From NCBI GenBank assembly GCA_963730585.1, contig CAVSSL010000013.1:186001-250000 (forward strand): DNA of 64,000 nucleotides, read 5' to 3'. The notes beneath the pieces are model-generated. The model saw only the letters and a program-made list of their open reading frames with translations. It had not been told where the DNA came from and did no database searches. Source of the DNA: Pedococcus_A sp963730585. GTDB lineage: Bacteria; Actinomycetota; Actinomycetes; Actinomycetales; Dermatophilaceae. Shown here piece after piece: positions 17,268-24,938 of this stretch. Position numbers and translations under genes: made by a program. Every line of letters begins with the position of its first letter. Position 1 is the first letter of the stretch.

Positions 17268-17988
17268 CTCCACGCGCAGCAGCCGTCTCGTCGTGCCCGT
17301 CGTCGTCGCGGTCTCGCTCGCCCTCATCACGGCTGCCCTGGTCATGATGCCCCGCCAGAAGGACGACGCACGCCCCGGGGCCGGCGCCTCGTCGTCGTCG
17401 CCCACGCAGGGATCGACGCAGCCCACGGAAGCGCCCCTGGCGGCACTGGCTCGGCGGCATCCCGAGGACCCCCTGGCCATGGGCGATACCGATGCGCCGG
17501 TCGTGATGGTCTCCTACTCCGAGTTCCAGTGCCCGTTCTGCGGCAAGTTCGCCCGCGACACCGAGCCGACGCTGGTCAAGGAGTACGTCGACAAGGGCAT
17601 CCTGCGCATCGAGTGGCGCGACTTCCCGTACCTCGGAGAGGAGTCGCTCACCGCGGCGAAGGCAGCGAGAGCGGCTGGGGCACAAGGCAAGTTCTGGGAG
17701 TTCCACGACGCGATGTACGAGTCGCAGCTGCCTCCGAACAGCGGGCGCCTCACGAAGGACTACGTCGCCGCGATCGCCAAGAAGATCGGCCTGGACGTCC
17801 AGCGCTTCAACAAGGACCTGAGCTCGCCCGAGCTCGCCGGCGCAGTTCAGCGCGACTTCCAGGAAGGGCAGTCCATCGGCGTCACCGGCACCCCTGCGTT
17901 CCTGGTGAACGGACAGCCGATCATCGGCGCCCAGCCCACGGCCGAGTTCCAGAAGGTGATCGAGCAGGCGGCAAAGGCCGCGTCGTGA
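17254..17988 (+). CDS. DsbA-family thioredoxin-fold oxidoreductase
   Basis: 244 aa from TTG 17254 (GAGAGG upstream). N-terminal signal anchor RLVVPVVVAVSLALITAALV, then a Ser/Gly linker and a DsbA/BdbD-like domain: active site FQCPFCGKF, helical insert from about 115 to 185, and the cis-Pro loop GVTGTPAFLVNG. It should act outside the membrane, forming or isomerising disulfides. CcdA encoded next, with a GTGA overlap, would supply electrons, so it may work as a reductase rather than an oxidase. Confidence 0.9.
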   Translation: MPRPSSTRSSRLVVPVVVAVSLALITAALVMMPRQKDDARPGAGASSSSPTQGSTQPTEAPLAALARRHPEDPLAMGDTDAPVVMVSYSEFQCPFCGKFARDTEPTLVKEYVDKGILRIEWRDFPYLGEESLTAAKAARAAGAQGKFWEFHDAMYESQLPPNSGRLTKDYVAAIAKKIGLDVQRFNKDLSSPELAGAVQRDFQEGQSIGVTGTPAFLVNGQPIIGAQPTAEFQKVIEQAAKAAS

Positions 17989-18854
17989 GTGACGTCGGGC
18001 TGCTGGCTGCCGTCGCAGCCGGCGTGCTGAGCCTGCTGTCGCCGTGCAGCGCCCTGCTGCTGCCGTCGTTCTTCGCCTACGCGTTCACGTCGAGGACGAC
18101 CCTGCTGGTGCGGACGGCGGCGTTCTACGTCGGCCTCGTGCTGACCCTGGTGCCGCTGGGGATCGGGGCAGGTTTCGCATCCACCCTGTTCTACGGCCAC
18201 CGGCAGGTGCTGATCGCGGTCGCCGGGTGGTCGATCATCGCGATGGGTGTCCTCCTGCTGATGGGGCGCGGCTTCGCCCTCCCCTTCTCCGGACGGCTGC
18301 AGTCGCTGGCAAGCCGGAAGACGTCGCCGCGCACTGGTCTCCTGTCCACGGTGCTGCTCGGAGCCGTCTACGGCCTGGCTGGGTTCTGTTCCGGGCCTGT
18401 CCTGGGGGCCATCCTCACCATGGCGGCCACGCAGGACACCCCGGTCCGCGGAGGCCTGCTGCTGGCCGCCTACGCCTTGGGCATGGCAGCGCCCCTGTTC
18501 GTCCTCGCCGCGTTCTGGGACCGGTTCGACCTGGGCCGCCGACGCGCCCTGCGCGGACGCCTGGTCCGCATCGGGCCGCTGACCGTCCACTCGACCTCAC
18601 TCGTCGCCGGCCTCCTGCTGGTGGTCATCGGCGTCCTGTTCCTGCGCTTCGACGGCACGGCGGGCATCACCGGAGTGCTGGGCCTTGGGGACACCTCGGA
18701 CCTCGAGTTCACGTTGCAGCAGAAGGCTGCTGATCTCCTGGGCGGCATCCCGGCCTGGGCCGTGAGCGGCATACTCACCATCGCTGCGGCCGTCTGGGCG
18801 GCCCGGCGCGCCCAGTCCGCCCCCCGAGACGACCGTGACGAGGCGCACCCGTGA
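17985..18854 (+). CDS. CcdA/DsbD-like cytochrome c biogenesis membrane protein
   Basis: 289 aa, GTG start overlapping the previous stop. Six or more hydrophobic segments. The two redox Cys of the family lie in LSLLSPCSALLLPS (segment 1) and LAGFCSGPVLG (segment 4). CcdA carries reducing equivalents from cytoplasmic thioredoxin across the membrane to extracytoplasmic thioredoxin-fold proteins. The DsbA-like protein encoded just before it is the obvious partner. One GTATGCCG word at 18767 makes a rare ATA codon. Confidence 0.88.
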   Translation: MSDVGLLAAVAAGVLSLLSPCSALLLPSFFAYAFTSRTTLLVRTAAFYVGLVLTLVPLGIGAGFASTLFYGHRQVLIAVAGWSIIAMGVLLLMGRGFALPFSGRLQSLASRKTSPRTGLLSTVLLGAVYGLAGFCSGPVLGAILTMAATQDTPVRGGLLLAAYALGMAAPLFVLAAFWDRFDLGRRRALRGRLVRIGPLTVHSTSLVAGLLLVVIGVLFLRFDGTAGITGVLGLGDTSDLEFTLQQKAADLLGGIPAWAVSGILTIAAAVWAARRAQSAPRDDRDEAHP

Positions 18855-19189
18855 GCGGCGTGGTGGTGCACCTGGCCGAAGGCGATCCCGAACGGCAGGC
18901 TGCGGTGTTGCGCAACGTGGTCAACCTCCGGGCCGACCTGGGGCCTGACGTCGCCCTCGAGCTGGTCGCCCTCGGCGCCGGCGTCGAACTGCTGACCGGA
19001 GAGTCAGGCCTGGCTGAGGGCGTGGCCCAGGTGGTTGCCATCGGCGTCACCCCCGTGGCCTGCCTCAACACCCTGGCCAGCCGCGCGCTCACACCCGAGG
19101 GGCTGCTCCCCCGCGTGGGCACGGTGCGGTCCGGCGTCGGCCACCTGGCGCGTCGCCAGCTCGACGGATGGGCCTACGTCCGGCCCTGA
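18851..19189 (+). CDS. DsrE-family protein
   Basis: 112 aa, GTG start overlapping the CcdA stop. GVVVHLAEGDPERQAAVLRN, then VALELVALGAGVELLTG and a Cys in TPVACLNTLASR match the DsrE/DsrF-like (DUF1791-type) fold, which carries persulfide on a conserved Cys in sulfur-relay systems. As the last gene of the ArsR-rhodanese operon it supports a sulfur-handling role for the cassette; the exact reaction is not known. Confidence 0.8.
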   Translation: MSGVVVHLAEGDPERQAAVLRNVVNLRADLGPDVALELVALGAGVELLTGESGLAEGVAQVVAIGVTPVACLNTLASRALTPEGLLPRVGTVRSGVGHLARRQLDGWAYVRP

Positions 19190-19271
19190 CTCGCGGCAGC
19201 GAGCAGGTCGTATGCCGCGAATCCGGCCAGGTTGGCAGCGCGCCACCCACGTCGTCGGCCACGATGGACCC

Positions 19272-19976
19272 ATGGCCGCACAGCGGGTGTTGGTCGTCGA
19301 CGACGAACCCGGGATCCGCAAGGTGCTGCGCGCCTATCTCGAGCGGGAGGGTTTCCTCGTCGACGAGGCCGTCGACGGCCAGTCCGCGATCACGCACTTC
19401 ACGACGGGAGAGCCCGCACCAGACCTGGTGCTGCTCGACATCGGCCTGCCCGGCGTGGACGGGCTCGAGGTGTTGCGCCGGCTGCGCGCCACCTCCGACG
19501 TCTACGTCCTGCTCGTGACGGCGCGGGCCGAGGAGGTCGACCGTCTCGTCGGCCTGGGCGTGGGAGCCGACGACTACATCACCAAGCCGTTCAGCCCTCG
19601 TGAGGTCGTCGCGCGCGTCAAGGCCGTGCTGCGCCGTCCGCGCAGCTCGCCCTCGCCTGACGGCGCGGTGCTCGCCTTCGCGGGGCTGACCATCGACGAG
19701 CAACGGCACGAGGTCAGGCGGGACGGCCGCGAGACAGGACTGTCGGCGCTCGAGTTCGACCTGCTGGTCCTGCTGGCCCGAAACCCACGACGGGTCTTCT
19801 CCCGCCGACAGGTCCTCGAGCACGTGTGGGGCCCTCACCACGTCGGGGACGACCGGCTGGTGGACGTGCACATCCGGAGCCTGCGCCAGCGGCTGGGTGA
19901 CGACGCCAACCACCCCACCTACATCGGGACCGTGCGCGGGGTGGGCTACCGCTTCGTCGGGGAGCCGGAGCCGTGA
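19272..19976 (+). CDS. OmpR/PhoB-family response regulator
   Basis: 234 aa. Receiver domain with DDE at the N-terminus (VLVVDDEP), phospho-acceptor Asp in LLDIGLPGVDG and Lys in ITKPFSPREVV. Winged-helix domain at about 135-232 (LEFDLLVLLARNPRRVFSR, TVRGVGYRF). The kinase gene follows with a GTGA overlap. Possible targets are the TGAA-N6-TGAA boxes between the DUF2202 and PIG-L genes just downstream. Confidence 0.92.
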   Translation: MAAQRVLVVDDEPGIRKVLRAYLEREGFLVDEAVDGQSAITHFTTGEPAPDLVLLDIGLPGVDGLEVLRRLRATSDVYVLLVTARAEEVDRLVGLGVGADDYITKPFSPREVVARVKAVLRRPRSSPSPDGAVLAFAGLTIDEQRHEVRRDGRETGLSALEFDLLVLLARNPRRVFSRRQVLEHVWGPHHVGDDRLVDVHIRSLRQRLGDDANHPTYIGTVRGVGYRFVGEPEP

Positions 19977-21124
19977 GGCGCCTGTCGACCCGCCTGTTCC
20001 TCTCGCACGTGCTGGTCGCCGCAGTGGGAGCGGTGACGACGTTCGCGATCGTCCGGTTCGGGGCGGCAGCCCTGTTCGAACGCAACGTCAACACGATGCC
20101 CGGCATGATGCGCGGCCCGGGGCAGGGGCAGGGCCAGCTGCGTGAGACCTTCGTCTCCGCCGTCAACACCGCCATGGTCGTCGGCGTGCTGCTCAGCCTG
20201 CTGGTCGCGGCTGCCGCTGCGGCACTGCTGGGGCGCCGGCTGCTGCGCCCGGTGGAGGACGTCCGGACCGCCACTCGGCAGATCGCCCGCGGCGACTACG
20301 CCCACCGCGTGCCGGTGCCCGACGAGCCCGAGCTGGCCGCGCTGGCCGAGGACGTCAACGCCCTCGGGTCCGCGCTGGGGCAGACCGAGGCGCGGCGCGT
20401 GCGGCTGCTCGGCGACATCGCCCACGAGCTGCGCACCCCGCTCACCGTGATGGAGGGACAGATCGAGGGGCTGGCGGACGGGGTGTTCGAGCCCGGTCCA
20501 GCCGTCTGGGCAGACCTGGAGGCGGAGGTCGGCCGCATGCGTCGCCTCGCCGGGGACCTCAGCGACCTCTCCCGGGTTGCCGAGGGGAGGATCGAGCTGC
20601 GCCTCGAGCCGGTGGACCTCCGGTCCGTCGTCACCACCGTCGCGGGACGGCTCGGAGCCGGTCTGGCGGCAGCCGGCATCTCCGTGGAGGAGGACCTGCC
20701 CCCTGCACCCGTCGTCGTGCTCGGCGACGAGCAACGGCTGGTCCAGGTGGCCACCAACCTGCTCGACAACGCCCGCCACGCCATGCCCGACGGCGGTCGG
20801 CTGCGGGTCCGGGTGACTCGGACGGGCGGCCACGCCCACCTGCACGTCGCCGACTCGGGTCGCGGCCTGGCGCCCGAGGACCTCGAGCGCATCTTCGAAC
20901 GGTTCTACCGCGTGACCGACGACTCCGCGGGAGGCTCACGCGAGGGCGGGACCGGCATCGGCCTGACCGTCAGCCGGGGGCTGGTGCAGGCCATGGGCGG
21001 ATCCCTCACCGCCGGGTCCCCCGGCCTCGGGCAGGGCGCCGAGTTCGTGCTCACCCTGCCCGTCGCAGACGACCCGGCGCCCCCGCCCAACGGTCAGCTC
21101 GACCAGCCCATGCCCCGGCCCTGA
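19973..21124 (+). CDS. sensor histidine kinase
   Basis: 383 aa, GTG start. TM1 about 8-28, a short outer loop of roughly 30-40 residues rich in Met and Gln (NTMPGMMRGPGQGQGQ), TM2 about 62-82, HAMP (RRLLRPVEDVRTATRQIARG), HisKA with His in LLGDIAHELRTPLTVMEG, and HATPase N, G1 and G2 boxes (NLLDNARHAM, DSGRGLAPEDL, GGTGIGLTVSRGLV). The Met-rich loop may sense metal. Its 3' end overlaps the convergent DUF2202 gene by 31 bp. Confidence 0.92.
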   Translation: MRRLSTRLFLSHVLVAAVGAVTTFAIVRFGAAALFERNVNTMPGMMRGPGQGQGQLRETFVSAVNTAMVVGVLLSLLVAAAAAALLGRRLLRPVEDVRTATRQIARGDYAHRVPVPDEPELAALAEDVNALGSALGQTEARRVRLLGDIAHELRTPLTVMEGQIEGLADGVFEPGPAVWADLEAEVGRMRRLAGDLSDLSRVAEGRIELRLEPVDLRSVVTTVAGRLGAGLAAAGISVEEDLPPAPVVVLGDEQRLVQVATNLLDNARHAMPDGGRLRVRVTRTGGHAHLHVADSGRGLAPEDLERIFERFYRVTDDSAGGSREGGTGIGLTVSRGLVQAMGGSLTAGSPGLGQGAEFVLTLPVADDPAPPPNGQLDQPMPRP

Positions 21125-21828
21125 CGCGTCCCCGCGCCGTACCCAGGCTGGCCCGCACCCGGGCCGTTCCCCGGCTGGCCCGCACCCGGCTCGTCCCGGT
21201 AGGGACAGGCTTCCCGGTCCGCGTCGCCGCGGCCGCTTCGACCCATGCCCATCCCCTGCGACATCCCGGGCCCCATCCCCGTGACGTCGCCGTTGACGGC
21301 CTTGGTGAAGGCTGCCAGGTGGTGCTCGGAGCCCCTCAGGAGGGCGGCCACCACCCGCGCTCCGGTGGTGCCCGAGGCCACCTTCAGGTTCTGCAGGTCG
21401 GCGATGTCCTGCTTCTCGAGCTCGACCCCGACCTTGTAGGCCGCCTGGTCCGAGGCCCTGCCCTGGGAAAGCCACGTGGTGTAGGCCGCCTGCAGGTCGG
21501 CCACGGCATACCGGCCGACCGTGTTCCCGGCGGCGTCAGGGTTCATTCCCTGGCTGGTCATGAGGCGCTCGACGGCGTCGAGGTGCCGCTGCTCCGCCCC
21601 GGCGATCCTCGTGAAGATCGCCTCACCGGAGGATGCGGCCAGCTGCGTGTACAGGTCGCGGGCCATCCGCTCCTCCTCACGCATCTCGGTCAGCTGTGCG
21701 TTGCTGAGGCCCGTGGCCGTGTCGCTGCTCGCAGCCTGGACCGCGGTGGGAACACCGAAGCCGACGACGGCCGCCCCCGCGGCCGCCACGGCCAGGGCCC
21801 GTCCTGTGGTGAACATTCGGAGCGTCAT
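21094..21828 (-). CDS. secreted DUF2202 ferritin-like protein with Met/Gly-rich tail
   Basis: 244 aa. ATG 21828 follows GGAGG at 8 bases. Signal peptide at about 1-28 (ALAVAAAGAAVVGFGVPTAV). The DUF2202 helical bundle follows: REEERMARDLY, GAEQRHLDAVERL and RGSEHHLAAF show the Glu/His pattern of ferritin-like diiron or metal sites. The tail is low-complexity: TGMGPGMSQGMGMGRSG, then imperfect GAGQPG repeats. DUF2202 proteins occur near copper and stress genes; function is not established. Met-rich tails suggest copper or silver binding. The promoter side carries two TGAA-N6-TGAA boxes. Confidence 0.86.
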   Translation of the reverse strand: MTLRMFTTGRALAVAAAGAAVVGFGVPTAVQAASSDTATGLSNAQLTEMREEERMARDLYTQLAASSGEAIFTRIAGAEQRHLDAVERLMTSQGMNPDAAGNTVGRYAVADLQAAYTTWLSQGRASDQAAYKVGVELEKQDIADLQNLKVASGTTGARVVAALLRGSEHHLAAFTKAVNGDVTGMGPGMSQGMGMGRSGRGDADREACPYRDEPGAGQPGNGPGAGQPGYGAGTRQGRGMGWSS

Positions 21829-21849
21829 CACGCTCGCCTCCTTCTCTCG

Positions 21850-21915
21850 TTTCATCCTCAGTTCACGTCCGTCGCATGAGAGGACCACGCGCTCGACCGT
21901 GAAGATCTCGTGAAC
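21850..21915. promoter_or_regulatory. two candidate response-regulator direct-repeat boxes
   Basis: On the minus strand TGAAC-N6-TGAAA (21850-21865) faces the DUF2202 gene; on the plus strand TGAAG-N6-TGAAC (21900-21915) faces the PIG-L gene. An 11-bp repeat period is typical of OmpR/PhoB-family sites. Related but longer matches lie at 24880 and 29368. Binding by the adjacent response regulator is inferred. Confidence 0.4.
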
Positions 21916-21933
21916 CCGCGAGAGGGTGGACTC

Positions 21934-22602
21934 ATGCCTGAAGCGCACCTGCCCCGCTGGAGCGCGGTGCTCGCCGTCGTGGCGCACCCGGACGACGAGT
22001 CGTTCGGCCTGGGCGCGGTGCTGTCGACCTTCGTCGACGCGGGAGCTCGGGTCCACGTCGTGTGCCTGACCCAGGGCGAGGCCTCGACCCTCCACGGCGT
22101 CGAGGGGGACCTGGCGACGGTCCGGGAGTCAGAGCTGCGCGCTGCGGCTCAGGCTCTGGGCGCGGACGACGTGGACCTGCTCGACTTTCCCGACGGCACA
22201 CTGGCCGCCGTCGCCGTCGAGTCCCTCGTGGCGCGGGTGCTGGCGGCTGCCTCCCGCACTCGCGCAGACGGCCTCGTGGTGTTCGACAGCTCAGGTGTGA
22301 CCGGCCACCCGGACCATGCAGCCGCCACCCGGGCCGCGGTCGTCGCGGCAGAGCGGCTCTCGCTTCCGGTCCTCGCGTGGACCCTTCCCACAGAGGTCGC
22401 CCGCCAGCTCCATGCCGAGTTCGGCGCCCACTTCACGGGGCACCCCGACGACGAGATCGACGTCGCGCTGACCGTGTCGCGGGAACGTCAACGACTCGCG
22501 GTGGCCTGCCACCCCAGCCAGGCCGTGCCCGGCAGTGTCCTGTGGCGCCGTCTCGACCTCCTGGACGACCGCGAGCACCTGCGCTGGCTGCGGAAGCCCT
22601 AG
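21934..22602 (+). CDS. PIG-L family deacetylase
   Basis: 222 aa LmbE-like zinc amidase/deacetylase. Zn and catalytic motifs: VVAHPDDESFGLGAV at the N-terminus and SGVTGHPDHAAATRA in the middle; a late HFTGHPDDEIDVALTV follows. Members deacetylate N-acetylglucosaminyl substrates, including MshB and Mca of mycothiol metabolism, which suits a thiol-stress context, but this one cannot be assigned. ATG 21934 is preferred over GTG 21910 because GAGGGTGG lies just before it. Confidence 0.88.
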   Translation: MPEAHLPRWSAVLAVVAHPDDESFGLGAVLSTFVDAGARVHVVCLTQGEASTLHGVEGDLATVRESELRAAAQALGADDVDLLDFPDGTLAAVAVESLVARVLAAASRTRADGLVVFDSSGVTGHPDHAAATRAAVVAAERLSLPVLAWTLPTEVARQLHAEFGAHFTGHPDDEIDVALTVSRERQRLAVACHPSQAVPGSVLWRRLDLLDDREHLRWLRKP

Positions 22603-22654
22603 TCGGCGAAGCGCTCTCACGTCGGGTGGCGGCCCGGGGGCTCCCAGCGTGGAC

Positions 22655-22669
22655 TACCCGGGTGGGGTA
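22655..22669. promoter_or_regulatory. second CsoR/CstR-like repeat upstream of the rhodanese operon
   Basis: TACCC-N5-GGGTA, within CTACCCGGGTGGGGTAT, about 75 bp upstream of the better site at 22745. It may be a second operator or a weaker half of a paired site. Confidence 0.4.
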
Positions 22670-22704
22670 TTTCTCAAGCGGCCCCCTGACCCGCGCGCCA
22701 CGGC

Positions 22705-22762
22705 TTGCGGGAATGTCCGGACAACCCTTACTGTTGTCGACGTCGATACCCCCCTGGGTATC
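22705..22762 (+). promoter_or_regulatory. promoter and CsoR/CstR-like operator of the rhodanese-persulfide dioxygenase genes
   Basis: A possible -35 TTGCGG (22705-22710) and -10 TACTGT (22729-22734) are 18 bases apart. Right after them GATACCC-CCCT-GGGTATC (22745-22762) is a perfect 7-4-7 repeat covering the expected start of transcription, the classic place for a repressor site. In other bacteria CstR, a persulfide-sensing CsoR paralogue, controls rhodanese and CstB genes through such sites. Binding here is inferred. Confidence 0.62.
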
Positions 22763-22783
22763 TCCGCATGAAGGAGTCACCCC

Positions 22784-23107
22784 TTGTCCAACGTCACGAT
22801 CTCCCAGTTCGCGGCAGCCCTCGCCGACGGCGCGACGGTTGTCGACGTCCGTGAGCCCTACGAGTACGTCGGGGGCCACGTGCCCGGTGCCCGCCTGATC
22901 CCGATGGGTCAGCTCCCGTCCCGCATCCAGGAGCTCGACCGCCGCCAGCCCGTCTTCGTGATCTGCGCCAGCGGCAACCGCAGCAGCGCCATGGCCGACT
23001 ACCTCACCCGGGCAGGGTTCGACGCGCGGTCCGTGGAGGGCGGCACCTCGGCGTGGACCAGCTCCGGCCGCCCCGTGGTGTTCGGCACCCGCGCCAGCGC
23101 TGCCTGA
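22784..23107 (+). CDS. single-domain rhodanese sulfurtransferase
   Basis: 107 aa from TTG 22784, with AAGGAG 7 bases upstream. One rhodanese domain: VVDVREPYEYVGGHVPGA and the active-site loop ICASGNRS with the catalytic Cys. It probably moves sulfane sulfur between low-molecular-weight thiols, acting with the persulfide dioxygenase encoded 49 bp downstream. Both lie behind the CstR-like operator at 22745. Confidence 0.92.
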   Translation: MSNVTISQFAAALADGATVVDVREPYEYVGGHVPGARLIPMGQLPSRIQELDRRQPVFVICASGNRSSAMADYLTRAGFDARSVEGGTSAWTSSGRPVVFGTRASAA

Positions 23108-23156
23108 CCCCGCCGAGCAGCCCAGCCCCTCTCTTCCCACGAAAGGACCGCCCCTG

Positions 23157-24518
23157 ATGGCCACCATCATCCCGATCGACACCCCGAGCCTCGGCGACCG
23201 CAGCTACCTCGCCCACGACGGCCAGGTCGCCGTCGTCATCGACCCGCAGCGCGACATCGACCGGGTGCTGTCCCTCGCCGACGAGGCCGGCGTGCGCATC
23301 ACCCACGTCTTCGAGACGCACATCCACAACGACTACGTCACCGGCGGCCTGGCCCTCGCGCAGGCGACCGGTGCGGCATACCACGTCAACGCCGACGACC
23401 TCGTCTCCTATGAGCGGAACCCGATCCGTGACGGCGACGTCGTCGAGGCCTCCCCCAGCCTGCGCGTGCGCGCCATCGCCACGCCCGGCCACACCTACAC
23501 GCACCTCTCGTACGCGCTCGAGGCCGACGGCGAGGCGGTCGGCGTCTTCACCGGCGGGTCGCTGCTCTTCGGCGCGACCGGCCGCCCCGACCTGCTGGGC
23601 CACGACCACACCCACGACCTGGTCCACCACCAGTTCGCGTCCGCGCACCGCCTGGCCGAGGAGCTGCCCGAGCAGGCACAGGTGCTGCCGACGCACGGCT
23701 TCGGCAGCTTCTGCTCTGCCGGCTCCACCGGCGAGACCACCGCGTCCACGATCGGCCAGGAGAAGCGCGCCAACCCGGCGCTGACCCAGGACGAGGAGCG
23801 TTGGGTGGCCGACACGCTGGCCGGCCTGGACGCCTACCCCGCCTACTACGCGCACATGGGTCCGGCCAACAGCGACGGCCCGGGTCCGGCTGACCTGAGC
23901 GCTCCGGAGAGTGCCGACAAGGACGTGCTGGCCAAGCGGATCGCCAACGGCGAGTGGGTCGTCGACCTGCGCACCCGCACCGCGTTCGCCGCCGGCCACG
24001 TCACGGGCACCCTCAACTTCGGCCTCGACGGACAGTTCGCCACCTACCTCGGCTGGCTCATCCCGTGGGGCACCCCGCTGACGCTGCTGGGCGACTCGCC
24101 CGAGCAGGTCGCCGAGGCGCAGCGAGAGCTGGTCCGCATCGGCATCGACCGACTCGAGGGCGCCGCCACCGGCACACCGCAGGACTGGACCGACGACGAG
24201 CTGGGCTCCTTCCAGCGCGCCGAGTTCGCCGACCTGGCCCAGGTCCGTCACCACCGCGAGGTGGCCGTCCTCGACGTCCGTCGCGCCAGCGAGTACGACG
24301 ACGGACACATCGACGGAGCCGTCAACATCCCCCTGCACGACCTGCTCCGCCGCCTCGACGACGTCCCCGCCGGTGAGGTCTGGGTGCACTGCGCCGGTGG
24401 CTACCGCGCCTCCATCGCGGCGTCGGTCATCGCAGCCCACGGCACCCGGGTCGTCGCCGTCGACGACAGCTTCGGCGAGCACGCCGCCGCCGCAGGCCTG
24501 CCGATCGTCAGCGCCTGA
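23157..24518 (+). CDS. persulfide dioxygenase-rhodanese fusion (CstB/ETHE1-like)
   Basis: 453 aa. Residues about 1-245: metallo-beta-lactamase-fold dioxygenase with Fe-binding ETHIHNDYVTGG, later ATPGHTYTHLSY, GGSLLFGATGRPDL and LPTHGFGSFC. Residues about 255-345: a degenerate rhodanese domain with no Cys at its active loop (LLGDSPEQ). Residues about 355-453: an active-type rhodanese (VLDVRRASEYDDGHIDGA, VHCAGGYRAS). This three-part order is that of CstB, which oxidises thiol persulfides to sulfite or thiosulfate. It detoxifies sulfide-derived persulfides in the cytoplasm. GAAAGGA precedes ATG 23157. Confidence 0.92.
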   Translation: MATIIPIDTPSLGDRSYLAHDGQVAVVIDPQRDIDRVLSLADEAGVRITHVFETHIHNDYVTGGLALAQATGAAYHVNADDLVSYERNPIRDGDVVEASPSLRVRAIATPGHTYTHLSYALEADGEAVGVFTGGSLLFGATGRPDLLGHDHTHDLVHHQFASAHRLAEELPEQAQVLPTHGFGSFCSAGSTGETTASTIGQEKRANPALTQDEERWVADTLAGLDAYPAYYAHMGPANSDGPGPADLSAPESADKDVLAKRIANGEWVVDLRTRTAFAAGHVTGTLNFGLDGQFATYLGWLIPWGTPLTLLGDSPEQVAEAQRELVRIGIDRLEGAATGTPQDWTDDELGSFQRAEFADLAQVRHHREVAVLDVRRASEYDDGHIDGAVNIPLHDLLRRLDDVPAGEVWVHCAGGYRASIAASVIAAHGTRVVAVDDSFGEHAAAAGLPIVSA

Positions 24519-24566
24519 GCCACCACCCCACATCCCCTCCACCACTCGAAACCAAGGAGAACCACC

Positions 24567-24740
24567 ATGTGCCGACCCGCCACCTGCAAGAGCTGCGGCA
24601 AGACCACCTGGGCCGGCTGCGGCCAGCACGTCGACCAGGTCATGGCCGGGGTGCCCCGCGCCGACCGCTGCCAGGGCCACGCCCAGGAGCAGAGCGCTCC
24701 CAGCGGCTCGGTCTTCGGCCGCCTCTTCGGCCGCAGCTGA
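24567..24740 (+). CDS. small Cys-rich protein (zinc-ribbon-like)
   Basis: 57 aa, short but convincing: AAGGAG sits 9 bases before ATG 24567, and the start MCRPATCKSCGKTTWAGCGQ holds four Cys in CxxxxCxxC...C spacing, followed by HVDQVM and another Cys in ADRCQGH. I know very similar small proteins in many actinobacteria; they probably bind zinc or another metal and have no assigned role. Position 48 bp after the persulfide dioxygenase suggests co-transcription with the sulfur genes. Confidence 0.82.
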   Translation: MCRPATCKSCGKTTWAGCGQHVDQVMAGVPRADRCQGHAQEQSAPSGSVFGRLFGRS

Positions 24741-24879
24741 CCGAACGACGTCGGGGCCGGCCGTACCCCCCTGCCCAGACCGCTTCGCTGCGGGTCACGG
24801 CAATTGCGGTGGCCCGCAGCAGGCTGTGCGATGGCGGGCGAGGTTCCGCTGTGAGGAGCTTTCGCGGTCAGGGGCTCGC

Positions 24880-24900
24880 TGAAGATTCGATGAAGATGCC
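24880..24900. promoter_or_regulatory. TGAAG-N6-TGAAGATGCC box in the gap 24741-24938
   Basis: This 198-bp gap between the convergent small Cys-rich gene and the broken P-ATPase has no gene. It contains TGAAG-ATTCGA-TGAAGATGCC, the same pattern as the site at 29368-29388 in the promoter of the second two-component system. Here it is not in front of any gene I can see, so it may be a relic or may serve an unseen transcript. Confidence 0.35.
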
Positions 24901-24938
24901 CGCGGGCGGTGGCTCCATCGCACTCGGCCGGGGCCGGT

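Noticed and set aside
21120..21250. Short GGC/CCG-rich repeats as a CRISPR or minisatellite
   Set aside because: They encode the GAGQPG tail of the DUF2202 protein in frame; there are no spacers of regular length.
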